A stretch of DNA of 64,000 nt from Streptomyces sp. NRRL F-5122. Its GTDB lineage: Bacteria; Actinomycetota; Actinomycetes; Streptomycetales; Streptomycetaceae. This document shows positions 1 to 8,806 of the stretch, in pieces. Both the position numbers and the translations under genes were made by a program. Each line of letters begins with the position of its first letter. The first letter of the stretch is position 1. The DNA is taken from positions 248,001 to 312,000 of the forward strand of contig NZ_LMWH01000243.1 of NCBI RefSeq assembly GCF_001507435.1. Direction: 5' to 3'. Under the pieces are notes generated by a model that was not told the origin of the DNA, did no database searches, and worked only from the letters and a program-made list of their open reading frames with translations.

Positions 1-408
1 GCCGGCACCTTCCGGGGCGACGACGACTCGTCCACCGGTGCGAAGAGTGACGAGTCGGACAAGTCCGGGCGGAGTGATGCCTCTTCGGGCGACGGTGCGG
101 ATGAGGCGTCCGGCGCCGGCCGCCACCGCGGCGGCAGTGCCGACGAGGGTGACTCCGGCAGCCGTGCGGGCGACTCGGCGGGCCGGCACGCCTCGCGGGA
201 CTCCCGGGCCGCACGCGACGGTGCCGACGGCTCGTACACCGTCCGCCCCGGGGACAACCTGTCGGACATCGCCGACTCCCTTGACCTCTCCGGCGGGTGG
301 CGGGCGCTCTACCAGGCCAACGAGCAGACGGTCGGCGCCGATCCGGACCTCATCCTCCCCGGTCAGAGCCTTGCGCTCGATGTGGATCCGACCGCCGGGA
401 AGCACTGA
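1..408 (+). CDS. LysM-domain secreted protein, 3' part only (likely an Rpf-family wall hydrolase)
   Basis: The window opens inside this gene, and frame 1 stays open to a TGA at 406-408. The visible 135 residues are a long Ser/Asp/Gly/Arg-rich linker followed by one C-terminal LysM domain (about residues 78-125, starting YTVRPGDNLSDIA and ending near LPGQSL). LysM binds peptidoglycan, so the protein is exported. The LysM closely resembles the one in the rpf gene at 776. In S. coelicolor the gene upstream of rpfA also encodes an Rpf protein (rpfC, from memory), but the catalytic part lies outside the window, so the family call is inferred from the neighbour. Confidence 0.75.
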   Translation, partial: AGTFRGDDDSSTGAKSDESDKSGRSDASSGDGADEASGAGRHRGGSADEGDSGSRAGDSAGRHASRDSRAARDGADGSYTVRPGDNLSDIADSLDLSGGWRALYQANEQTVGADPDLILPGQSLALDVDPTAGKH

Positions 409-503
409 ACTGCCCGTCGACCGGCGGTACTTCACATCCCGCTTCGGGCTTAATGTCCGATTTGGCGAGAGTGAGAGATGGGTCTCAAAGGCCCTGATCG
501 TCT

Positions 504-533
504 TTGAAATTCCGCGGATCGACTGCTTACGGT
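504..533 (+). promoter_or_regulatory. Housekeeping-type promoter of the riboswitch-rpf transcript
   Basis: A TTGAAA -35 (504-509) and a TACGGT -10 (528-533) are separated by 18 bases, close to the actinomycete TTGACN / TANNNT consensus. Transcription would start near 540, about 30 bases before the riboswitch aptamer, giving a leader of roughly 235 nucleotides. Confidence 0.55.
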
Positions 534-569
534 CATGACCGCTCGCCACAGCGGGCCCCCACGGTCGCA

Positions 570-757
570 ACGCCGAATCCTGCCAGCGGCCGTGCGGAAC
601 AGTCGTCGCGTCAAGCGCCGTAGGCAGGAGCGGGGGACCCAAGGTAAGTGCCGCGCCCGGACATCGACCGGGCCGGCTTGGGGTGGAGCCGTGCGCCCAG
701 TTGCGCACGGCCGGGCAACTCAACCGGCCCGAACCCGACAGCTCACCTCGCAGGCGT
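570..757 (+). promoter_or_regulatory. ydaO-yuaA type c-di-AMP riboswitch
   Basis: The stretch carries the conserved blocks of the ydaO aptamer in order: CGCCGAATCCTGCC (571-584), GGCAGGAGCGGGGGACCCAA (623-642), CTTGGGGTGGAGCC (677-690) and ACCCGACAGCTCACCTCGC (733-751). It ends about 20 bases before the rpf start codon. This class binds c-di-AMP and usually switches the downstream gene off. The S. coelicolor rpfA leader is a known example. The tail CTCACC (742-747) can pair with GGTGAG (759-764), which overlaps the ribosome binding site, so part of the switch may act on translation. Confidence 0.9.
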
Positions 758-763
758 CGGTGA

Positions 764-1450
<687 letters not shown>

Positions 1451-1520
1451 CGGCGGCCGGGCAGCCGGCCCATCGAGTCCTCGTGCGGTCTTGTGAGGAC
1501 AGCCCCCGTCCCCACGGGCT

Positions 1521-1567
1521 CCCCGCTCCGGTGCGTGTACCCCCCGTACGCACCGGAGCGGGGCTTT
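1521..1567 (+). terminator. Rho-independent terminator after rpfA
   Basis: A perfect 16-bp stem (1521-1536 with 1548-1563) with an 11-base loop is followed by CTTTT. Confidence 0.9.
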
Positions 1568-1660
1568 TGCTTGCCCGTCCCGTGCATTTCACCGCGACTT
1601 TCCCCGCCCCTTTGTTCCGCGCTGAAACAATGTGTACCGTCATCCTGTCCACGGGACGGT

Positions 1661-1674
1661 CGGTCGGCCGACCG
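1661..1674. promoter_or_regulatory. Perfect 14-bp palindrome upstream of eno
   Basis: CGGTCGGCCGACCG is its own reverse complement. It lies 74-87 bases before the eno start and just ahead of a possible -10 (TAGGCT, 1690-1695), so it could be an operator. It could also be chance in GC-rich DNA. Confidence 0.3.
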
Positions 1675-1699
1675 CCGCTCCGGGGCGGATAGGCTCTAG

Positions 1700-3028
<1,329 letters not shown>

Positions 3029-3058
3029 GCGGGCAGGGCCACGCCTTAGCCAGTCGTC

Positions 3059-3103
3059 CGTACGTCCCCGTACTCGGTCCCGTACCGTGTGCGGGGACGT
3101 ACG
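3059..3103. terminator. Hairpin between eno and divIC
   Basis: A 12-bp perfect inverted repeat (CGTACGTCCCCG at 3059-3070 and its complement at 3092-3103) lies in the short gap with no T-tract. It could be an attenuator or a weak terminator, allowing some read-through into divIC. Confidence 0.5.
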
Positions 3104-3128
3104 TACGTGTGGAAGGGGAGGCGGGGAC

Positions 3129-3605
3129 ATGGCCGTGAAGGACCGTGACCGGTTCTCCACCGCGACCAGGCTGCGGCTGCTGGGGGAGCAGACCGCGGCC
3201 AGGGTCTACCGCTCCCAGACCAGGCGGCAGGCCCGCCGCTCCCGGCTGACCGGCCGTGCCGCGCTGCTCGCGCTCGTCCTGTGCTCGCTGATCGTGGCAC
3301 TGGCGTACCCGATAAGGCAGTACGTCTCCCAGCGGGCCGAGATCGCGGACCTGGAGCGGCAGCAGGCGCAGGCCCGCGAGCGCGTCGAGCAGCTGCGCGA
3401 CCTGAAGGCGCGCTGGCAGGACGACGCGTACGCGCAGCAGCAGATCCGGCTGCGGCTGCACTATGTGCTGCCGGGGGAGACCGGTTACATCGTGATCGAC
3501 CCGGACGCGGCCAGGCAGTCGCGTGCGGACCTCACGAGTGCCGCGCGCCCCTGGTACGACAACATCTGGGACGGGGTCGACAGGTCCGACAAGTCCGGCC
3601 GGTGA
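3129..3605 (+). CDS. divIC: Septum formation initiator, DivIC/FtsB family
   Basis: Small bitopic divisome protein of 158 residues. A basic cytoplasmic N-terminus (1-42, very Arg-rich) precedes one membrane helix (about 43-61, AALLALVLCSLIVALAY) and an extracellular coiled coil (about 67-100). The globular end contains RLRLHYVLPGETGYIVIDPD, typical of the family. DivIC forms a complex with FtsL and DivIB/FtsQ that activates septal wall synthesis. In Streptomyces eno-divIC linkage is conserved. The ATG at 3129 follows GGAAGGGGAGG; upstream in-frame starts lie inside the hairpin region. Confidence 0.92.
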   Translation: MAVKDRDRFSTATRLRLLGEQTAARVYRSQTRRQARRSRLTGRAALLALVLCSLIVALAYPIRQYVSQRAEIADLERQQAQARERVEQLRDLKARWQDDAYAQQQIRLRLHYVLPGETGYIVIDPDAARQSRADLTSAARPWYDNIWDGVDRSDKSGR

Positions 3606-3752
3606 ACCGGCCCGCCGCCCCGGCGGGGCGGCCGTGCACGGCGCCCCCGTCGCACACGCAGAGGCGCTGCGAGCCGGACGACCCGATGACCGGACGCATC
3701 ACCGATCCGACGGATCAGCGCACCGACGAGAAAGACAGCCTGAAAGACAGCC

Positions 3753-4415
3753 ATGGAAACTCCCGCCCGCCGCCCGTCCGCCGCCCCTGAGGGGCAGCGC
3801 AGCGCGCAGACGTTGTTCGATCTGCCGCCCACCCCGCGCACCGAGCCCACGGACGCGGACGTCGCGGCCATCGAGCAGCAGCTCGGGCGCCCCCCACGCG
3901 GGCTGCGTGCGATCGCGCACCGCTGCCCGTGCGGGCAGCCGGACGTCGTGGAGACGGCGCCCCGGCTCCCGGACGGCACGCCGTTCCCCACGACGTACTA
4001 CCTGACCTGCCCGCGTGCCGCGTCCGCGATCGGCACGCTGGAGGCGGGCGGCGTCATGAAGGAGATGACGGAGCGTCTGGCGACCGACCCCGCGCTGGCC
4101 GCCGCCTACCGCGCCGCGCACGAGGACTACATCGCCCGCCGCGACGCCATCGAGGTGCTGGCGGGCTTCCCGAGCGCGGGCGGCATGCCGGACCGGGTGA
4201 AGTGCCTGCACGTGCTCGTCGCGCACTCCCTGGTCGCCGGCCCCGGGGTCAACCCGCTGGGCGACGAGGCGATCGCGATGCTGCCGGAGTGGTGGCGCAA
4301 GGGGTCGTGCGTGACACCCGCGCAGCCGCCGTACGGTGAGGAGGCGCAGGCGGACCCGTCCGGCACCGGCCGGTCCGCCGCCGCGCGCACCGATTCCGAG
4401 GAGGAGGGCTCATGA
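3753..4415 (+). CDS. DUF501 domain protein
   Basis: Conserved actinobacterial protein of unknown function, 220 residues. The DUF501 core spans about residues 30-180 (IEQQLGRPPRGL, a CPCGQPDVVET cysteine motif, YYLTCPRA, GMPDRVKCLHVLVAHSL, NPLGDEA). The first 25 and last 40 residues look like disordered extensions. The Cys pair could bind metal, but that is inference. Its stop overlaps the start of the exopolyphosphatase gene (ATGA at 4412), so the two are co-translated. The divIC-DUF501-ppx order is common in actinomycetes. The start codon has only a weak ribosome binding site. Confidence 0.88.
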   Translation: METPARRPSAAPEGQRSAQTLFDLPPTPRTEPTDADVAAIEQQLGRPPRGLRAIAHRCPCGQPDVVETAPRLPDGTPFPTTYYLTCPRAASAIGTLEAGGVMKEMTERLATDPALAAAYRAAHEDYIARRDAIEVLAGFPSAGGMPDRVKCLHVLVAHSLVAGPGVNPLGDEAIAMLPEWWRKGSCVTPAQPPYGEEAQADPSGTGRSAAARTDSEEEGS

Positions 4416-5353
4416 CGCGCGTCGCCGCCGTCGACTGCGGTACGAACTCCATCCGGCTCCTGGTCGCGGACGCCGACCCGGCCACCGGCGAACTCGTCGA
4501 ACTGGACCGGCGGATGACCATCGTCCGGCTCGGCCAGGGCGTGGACCGGACCGGGCGGCTCGCCCCCGAGGCCCTCGAGCGCACGTTCGCCGCCTGCCGG
4601 GAGTACGCCGGGATCATCAAGGAGCACGGCGCCGAGCGGATCCGGTTCGTCGCCACTTCCGCCTCGCGTGACGCCGAGAACCGGGACGTCTTCGTCCGCG
4701 GGGTGCTGGAGATCCTCGGTGTCGAGCCCGAGGTCATCTCCGGCGAGCAGGAGGCGGAGTTCTCCTTCACGGGCGCGACCAAGGAGCTGGTGGGCCGCGC
4801 GGACCTGGCGAAGCCCTTCCTGGTCGTGGACATCGGCGGCGGTTCCACGGAGTTCGTGGTGGGCGAGGAGCATGTGCGGGCGGCGCGGTCCGTCGACATC
4901 GGCTGCGTCCGTATGACCGAGCGTCATCTCGTGCACGAGGGAGTCGTCTCCGATCCGCCGTCCCCGGAGCGGATCGCGGCCATACGACACGACATCGAGG
5001 CCTCACTGGACCTGGTGGAGAAGACGGTTCCGCTGCACGAGGCGCACACCCTCGTCGGGCTCGCCGGCTCGGTCACCACCGTGTCCGCGATCGACCAGGG
5101 CCTCCCGGAGTACGACTCCGAGAGGATCCACCACTCCCGGATCTCCCGGGACCGTGTCCGGGAGATCACCGAACGGCTGCTGAGGTCCACGCACGCCGAG
5201 CGCGCGGCGATCCCCTCCATGCATCCGGGCCGGGTCGATGTGATCGGCGCGGGCGCCCTCGTCCTGCTCGCGATCATGGAGCGGATCGGGGCGGCCGAAG
5301 TCGTGGTCAGCGAGCACGACATCCTCGACGGCATCGCCTGGTCCATCGCGTAG
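4412..5353 (+). CDS. Ppx/GppA family exopolyphosphatase
   Basis: Member of the actin-like ATPase superfamily that hydrolyses inorganic polyphosphate or pppGpp. It is 313 residues, the short single-module actinobacterial form. Motifs in order are AAVDCGTNSIRLL (phosphate-1 loop), FVATSASRDAENR, ISGEQEAEFSF with the catalytic Glu, VVDIGGGSTEFV (phosphate-2) and GLAGSVTT. It starts with an ATGA overlap on the DUF501 gene. Which substrate it prefers cannot be told from sequence; many short actinobacterial homologues are polyphosphatases. Confidence 0.92.
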   Translation: MTRVAAVDCGTNSIRLLVADADPATGELVELDRRMTIVRLGQGVDRTGRLAPEALERTFAACREYAGIIKEHGAERIRFVATSASRDAENRDVFVRGVLEILGVEPEVISGEQEAEFSFTGATKELVGRADLAKPFLVVDIGGGSTEFVVGEEHVRAARSVDIGCVRMTERHLVHEGVVSDPPSPERIAAIRHDIEASLDLVEKTVPLHEAHTLVGLAGSVTTVSAIDQGLPEYDSERIHHSRISRDRVREITERLLRSTHAERAAIPSMHPGRVDVIGAGALVLLAIMERIGAAEVVVSEHDILDGIAWSIA

Positions 5354-5410
5354 ACGTGTCTCATCGCCCGGCGCGTGCACGGGTTCTGACGGGCGATCAG
5401 AGGTCTCGGG

Positions 5411-5445
5411 CAGGGGAATTTCCTACCCGTCGGTAGCCTCCCCTG
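5411..5445 (+). terminator. Possible terminator hairpin after the divIC-ppx unit
   Basis: CAGGGG (5411-5416) pairs with CCCCTG (5440-5445) and CTACC with GGTAG inside it. The stem is interrupted and there is no T-tract, so the call is tentative. Confidence 0.4.
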
Positions 5446-5519
5446 AGCGGGTCGGTTAACGTATGAGCGTAGTCGGCGGGGCCCTGGTGTCCCTCTGTCG
5501 GAGGGCGCACGGAAAACTT

Positions 5520-5535
5520 CGTGAAGTTCTTCACA
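5520..5535. promoter_or_regulatory. Rex-like redox operator upstream of ndh
   Basis: CGTGAA-GTTC-TTCACA differs from the actinobacterial Rex operator (TGTGAA-N4-TTCACA) only at the first base. Rex senses NADH/NAD+ and represses respiratory genes including NADH dehydrogenases, so the site fits the gene 309 bases downstream. A second perfect repeat, AACTTC-GT-GAAGTT (5515-5528), is nested over its left half. Confidence 0.55.
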
Positions 5536-5732
5536 AGGAAATCGCACCGGCCGGGCGACGGCGGGGGTCCACTCGGCCGTCCGCGGGGTGTGAGGCGTCG
5601 CCGGGGGTGCTCCGGCGATCGTTCCGGGAGGGTTCGCCGGCGAGGGTGCGGAGTCGTCGTTCGGCGCCCCGAAAGCCTTGCGTGGCAGCTCACGTGGCCT
5701 TGACGGCCGTTCACCCCGCGAGGGGATGATGT

Positions 5733-5756
5733 CGTGACGGAATGACCTCCGTCACG
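5733..5756. promoter_or_regulatory. 24-bp palindrome upstream of ndh
   Basis: CGTGACGGA (5733-5741) and TCCGTCACG (5748-5756) form perfect 9-bp arms around a six-base spacer, centred about 100 bases before ndh. The size and symmetry fit a dimeric repressor site. The regulator is unknown to me. Confidence 0.5.
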
Positions 5757-5843
5757 CGAGCGGCGCAGTGTAGCAGACACCCCACCCAAGCTTGTGAAGG
5801 GGCGCACGAGCGACCCCCCTGGGGCGGGTGGATACTCGATGCC

Positions 5844-7226
5844 ATGAGCACCACGGAGCGTCCCAGGATCCTCGTAGTAGGCGGTGGGTACGTAGGCCTG
5901 TACGCAGCTCGTCGCATTCTCAAGAAGATGCGCTACGGCGAGGCGACCGTCACGGTCGTCGACCCGCGCTCGTACATGACCTACCAGCCCTTCCTCCCCG
6001 AAGCCGCCGCCGGCAGCATCTCCCCCCGGCATGTCGTCGTCCCGCTGCGACGCGTGCTTCCGAAGGCGGAGGTCCTCACCGGCCGGGTCACCACCATCGA
6101 CCAGGACCGCAAGGTCGCCTCGATCGCCCCGCTGGTCGGCGAGGCGTACGAGCTGCCTTTCGACTACCTCGTGATCGCGCTCGGCGCGGTCTCCCGCACC
6201 TTCCCGATCCCCGGCCTCGCCGAGCAGGGCATCGGTATGAAGGGCATCGAGGAGTCCATCGGCCTGCGCAACCACGTCCTCGAGCAGCTCGACAAGGCCG
6301 ACTCCACGACCGACGAGGAGATCCGCCGCAGGGCGCTCACCTTCGTCTTCATCGGCGGTGGCTTCGCCGGTGCGGAGACCATCGGTGAGGTCGAGGACAT
6401 GGCCCGGGACGCGGCCAAGTACTACAGGAACGTGTCCCGCGAGGACATGCGCTTCATCCTCGTCGACGCCGCCGACAAGATCCTCCCCGAGGTCGGCCCC
6501 AAGCTCGGCCAGTACGGCAAGGAGCACCTCGAGGGCCGCGGTGTGGAGATCTACCTCTCCACCTCGATGGAGTCCTGCGTCGACGGCCACGTGGTGCTGA
6601 AGAACGGCCTCGAGGTCGACTCCAACACCATCGTGTGGACGGCCGGCGTCAAGCCGAACCCGGCGCTCGCCCGCTTCGGGCTGCCGCTCGGTCCGCGCGG
6701 TCACGTCGACACCGCCGCAACGCTCCAGGTGCAGGGCACGGACTACATCTGGGCCGCCGGCGACAACGCGCAGGTGCCCGACCTCGTCGGCCGCAAGGCG
6801 GGCAACGAGAACGCCTGGTGCCCCCCGAACGCACAGCACGCGCTGCGGCAGGCCAAGGTGCTCGGCGACAACGTGGTCTCCGGTATGCGGGGCTTCCCGC
6901 AGAAGGAGTACAGCCACGCGAACAAGGGCGCGGTGGCGGGCCTCGGCCTCCACAAGGGCGTCGCGATGATCGTCATGGGCAAGATGAAGATCAAGCTCAA
7001 GGGCCGTCTCGCCTGGTACATGCACCGCGGTTACCACGGCATGGCGATGCCGACCTGGAACCGGAAGATCCGGATCTTCGCCGACTGGACGCTGGGCATG
7101 TTCCTCAAGCGCGAGGTCGTCTCCCTCGGCGCGATCGAGTCGCCGCGCGAGGAGTTCTACGAGGCCGCCAAGCCGGCGCCCGTCGCCGCCGCGGCCAAGA
7201 CCGAGGAGAAGGCCAAGGCCTCCTGA
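5844..7226 (+). CDS. ndh: Type II NADH dehydrogenase (NDH-2), FAD-dependent
   Basis: Non-proton-pumping, membrane-peripheral NADH:menaquinone oxidoreductase of the respiratory chain, 460 residues. The FAD-binding GGGYVGLYAARRI lies at the N-terminus, the NADH-binding FIGGGFAGAETIGE near 170, and the second FAD motif around YIWAAGDNAQVPD near 300. The C-terminal half has the amphipathic helices that dock NDH-2 to the membrane, and an Ala/Lys-rich tail. No ribosome binding site precedes the ATG at 5844, and GATACT (5831-5836) lies seven bases upstream, so the mRNA may be leaderless. Upstream in-frame starts give an unlikely extension. Probably controlled by Rex. Confidence 0.93.
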   Translation: MSTTERPRILVVGGGYVGLYAARRILKKMRYGEATVTVVDPRSYMTYQPFLPEAAAGSISPRHVVVPLRRVLPKAEVLTGRVTTIDQDRKVASIAPLVGEAYELPFDYLVIALGAVSRTFPIPGLAEQGIGMKGIEESIGLRNHVLEQLDKADSTTDEEIRRRALTFVFIGGGFAGAETIGEVEDMARDAAKYYRNVSREDMRFILVDAADKILPEVGPKLGQYGKEHLEGRGVEIYLSTSMESCVDGHVVLKNGLEVDSNTIVWTAGVKPNPALARFGLPLGPRGHVDTAATLQVQGTDYIWAAGDNAQVPDLVGRKAGNENAWCPPNAQHALRQAKVLGDNVVSGMRGFPQKEYSHANKGAVAGLGLHKGVAMIVMGKMKIKLKGRLAWYMHRGYHGMAMPTWNRKIRIFADWTLGMFLKREVVSLGAIESPREEFYEAAKPAPVAAAAKTEEKAKAS

Positions 7227-7248
7227 CCTCGGGTCCCCCGGCAACACC

Positions 7249-7292
7249 CGAAAGGGGCCGCCCGCCATCCGTGGTGCGGGCGGCCCCTTTCG
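7249..7292 (+). terminator. Terminator after ndh
   Basis: A perfect 17-bp stem (7249-7265 with 7276-7292) with a ten-base loop, very GC-rich, with no T-tract, as is usual in Streptomyces. Confidence 0.85.
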
Positions 7293-7447
7293 GCGTGCAC
7301 GCAGGCTTTTTGCCCAGCTGTAACGCCAACGGGGGACTGCGGGGCGGCCCTACAGGTGTTTACGTGGTGTAGAGCATTCCGGGATCGCTCTCCCCGAGCT
7401 ATCGACTGTGTTCGAGCAAGGGGACGCCCCTATGGGAGGTGTGCACC

Positions 7448-8743
7448 ATGGCCGACGCCGCGCCGCGGCTGAAGAGCCTCGTCGAACAACTGCTGGGAGC
7501 CCCGCTCCCTGTGCGCATCCGCGCCTGGGACGGTTCGGAGTCCGGGCCGCCGGGCGCTCCCGCCCTCGTCGTGCGCAATCGCCGTGCCCTGCGCCGTCTG
7601 CTGTGGAAACCGGGCGAGTTGGGCCTCGTCCGCGCCTGGGTCTCCGGGGATCTGGGGATCGACGGTGATCTGTACACCGCCCTCGACCTCCTCGCAGGGC
7701 TCATCTGGGAGCGCGGCGAAGACGCCCGCTCCCTCAGCCAGGCCGCCCGCGACCCGCAGGTCCGCGCCGCGGTACGCGGGCTCGCGAGGCTGGCCGGGCC
7801 CTTCCCGCCGCCTCCGCCGCCTCCCGAGGAGGTCCGCAGGGTCCGCAGCCACCTCCACACCCGGCGCAGCGACCGACGCGCCATCAGCCACCACTACGAC
7901 GTCGGCAACGACTTCTACGAGATCGTCCTCGGCCCGTCGATGGTGTACTCCTGCGCCTACTGGGCGGGTCCCGGTTCCACCCTCGAGGACGCCCAGCGCG
8001 ACAAGCTGGAACTGGTCTGCCGCAAGCTGGACCTGAAGCCCGGTCAGCGGCTCCTCGACGTCGGCTGCGGCTGGGGCTCCATGGCCGTGCACGCCGCTCG
8101 CGAGCACGGCGTGAGCGTCGTCGGCATCACCCTCTCCCAGGAGCAGGCCGTGTTCGCCCGCAAGCGGGTCGCCGAGGAGGGCCTGACCGATCGCGTGGAG
8201 ATCCGGGTGCAGGACTACCGCGACGTCACCGACGGCCCGTACGACGCGATCTCCTCCATCGGCATGGCCGAGCACGTGGGCGCCGAGCGCTATCTGGGGT
8301 ATGCCCGGGATCTGTACGCCCTGCTCAAGCCGGGCGGGCGGCTGCTCAACCACCAGATCGCGCGGCGGCCCCAGAAGGACGAGTCCGCCTACTCGGTCGA
8401 CGCGTTCATCGACGCCTATGTCTTCCCCGACGGCGAGCTCGCGCCCATCGGCAGCACGGTGACTCAGTTGGAGCGCGCCGGGTTCGAGGTCCGCGACGTG
8501 GAGAGCCTGCGCGAGCACTACGCTCTGACCCTGCGCCGCTGGGTCGCGAACCTCGAGGCCGAGTGGGTGCGGGCGCAGCGCCTCACCAGCCCGGGGCGGG
8601 CCCGCGTCTGGCGCCTCTACATGGCCGCCTCCGCGCTGTCCTTCGAACACAACCGCATCGGCGTCAACCAGGTATTGGCGGTGCGGTCGCCCGAGTCGGG
8701 CGCGTCGGGCATGCCCCTGCGCGCCCGTACCTGGGGCGGGTGA
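7448..8743 (+). CDS. Cyclopropane-fatty-acyl-phospholipid synthase family methyltransferase
   Basis: SAM-dependent enzyme acting on unsaturated acyl chains of membrane phospholipids, 431 residues. The N-terminal 130 residues form the lipid-binding module. A Pro-rich hinge (PPPPPPPEEVRRV) leads to the catalytic domain, which has HHYDVGNDFYEIVLG, MVYSCAYW, the SAM motif LDVGCGWGSMAVHAA and GMAEHVGAERY. Whether it makes cyclopropane or methyl-branched acyl chains cannot be read from the sequence. The ATG at 7448 has GGGAGG (7434-7439) at the right distance; the GTG at 7439 overlaps that site. It has its own strong terminator. Confidence 0.9.
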   Translation: MADAAPRLKSLVEQLLGAPLPVRIRAWDGSESGPPGAPALVVRNRRALRRLLWKPGELGLVRAWVSGDLGIDGDLYTALDLLAGLIWERGEDARSLSQAARDPQVRAAVRGLARLAGPFPPPPPPPEEVRRVRSHLHTRRSDRRAISHHYDVGNDFYEIVLGPSMVYSCAYWAGPGSTLEDAQRDKLELVCRKLDLKPGQRLLDVGCGWGSMAVHAAREHGVSVVGITLSQEQAVFARKRVAEEGLTDRVEIRVQDYRDVTDGPYDAISSIGMAEHVGAERYLGYARDLYALLKPGGRLLNHQIARRPQKDESAYSVDAFIDAYVFPDGELAPIGSTVTQLERAGFEVRDVESLREHYALTLRRWVANLEAEWVRAQRLTSPGRARVWRLYMAASALSFEHNRIGVNQVLAVRSPESGASGMPLRARTWGG

Positions 8744-8758
8744 CCTTCCCAGGCACGG

Positions 8759-8798
8759 CGAAAGGGCCCCGTTCCGACTGCGGAACGGGGCCCTTTCG
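8759..8798. terminator. Bidirectional terminator between convergent genes
   Basis: A perfect 18-bp stem (8759-8776 with 8781-8798) and a four-base ACTG loop stand between the methyltransferase and the ABC permease, serving both strands. Confidence 0.92.
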
Positions 8799-8806
8799 GT
8801 AGGCCG

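Larger units (their letters stand above)
5354..5843. other. 490-base regulatory gap between ppx and ndh
   Basis: No convincing coding sequence. It holds a two-part hairpin at 5411-5444 (CAGGGG/CCCCTG around CTACC/GGTAG), a Rex-like site (5520-5535) and a 24-bp palindrome (5733-5756), then ndh without a clear ribosome binding site. The density of palindromes suggests a complex control region for ndh. Confidence 0.6.
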
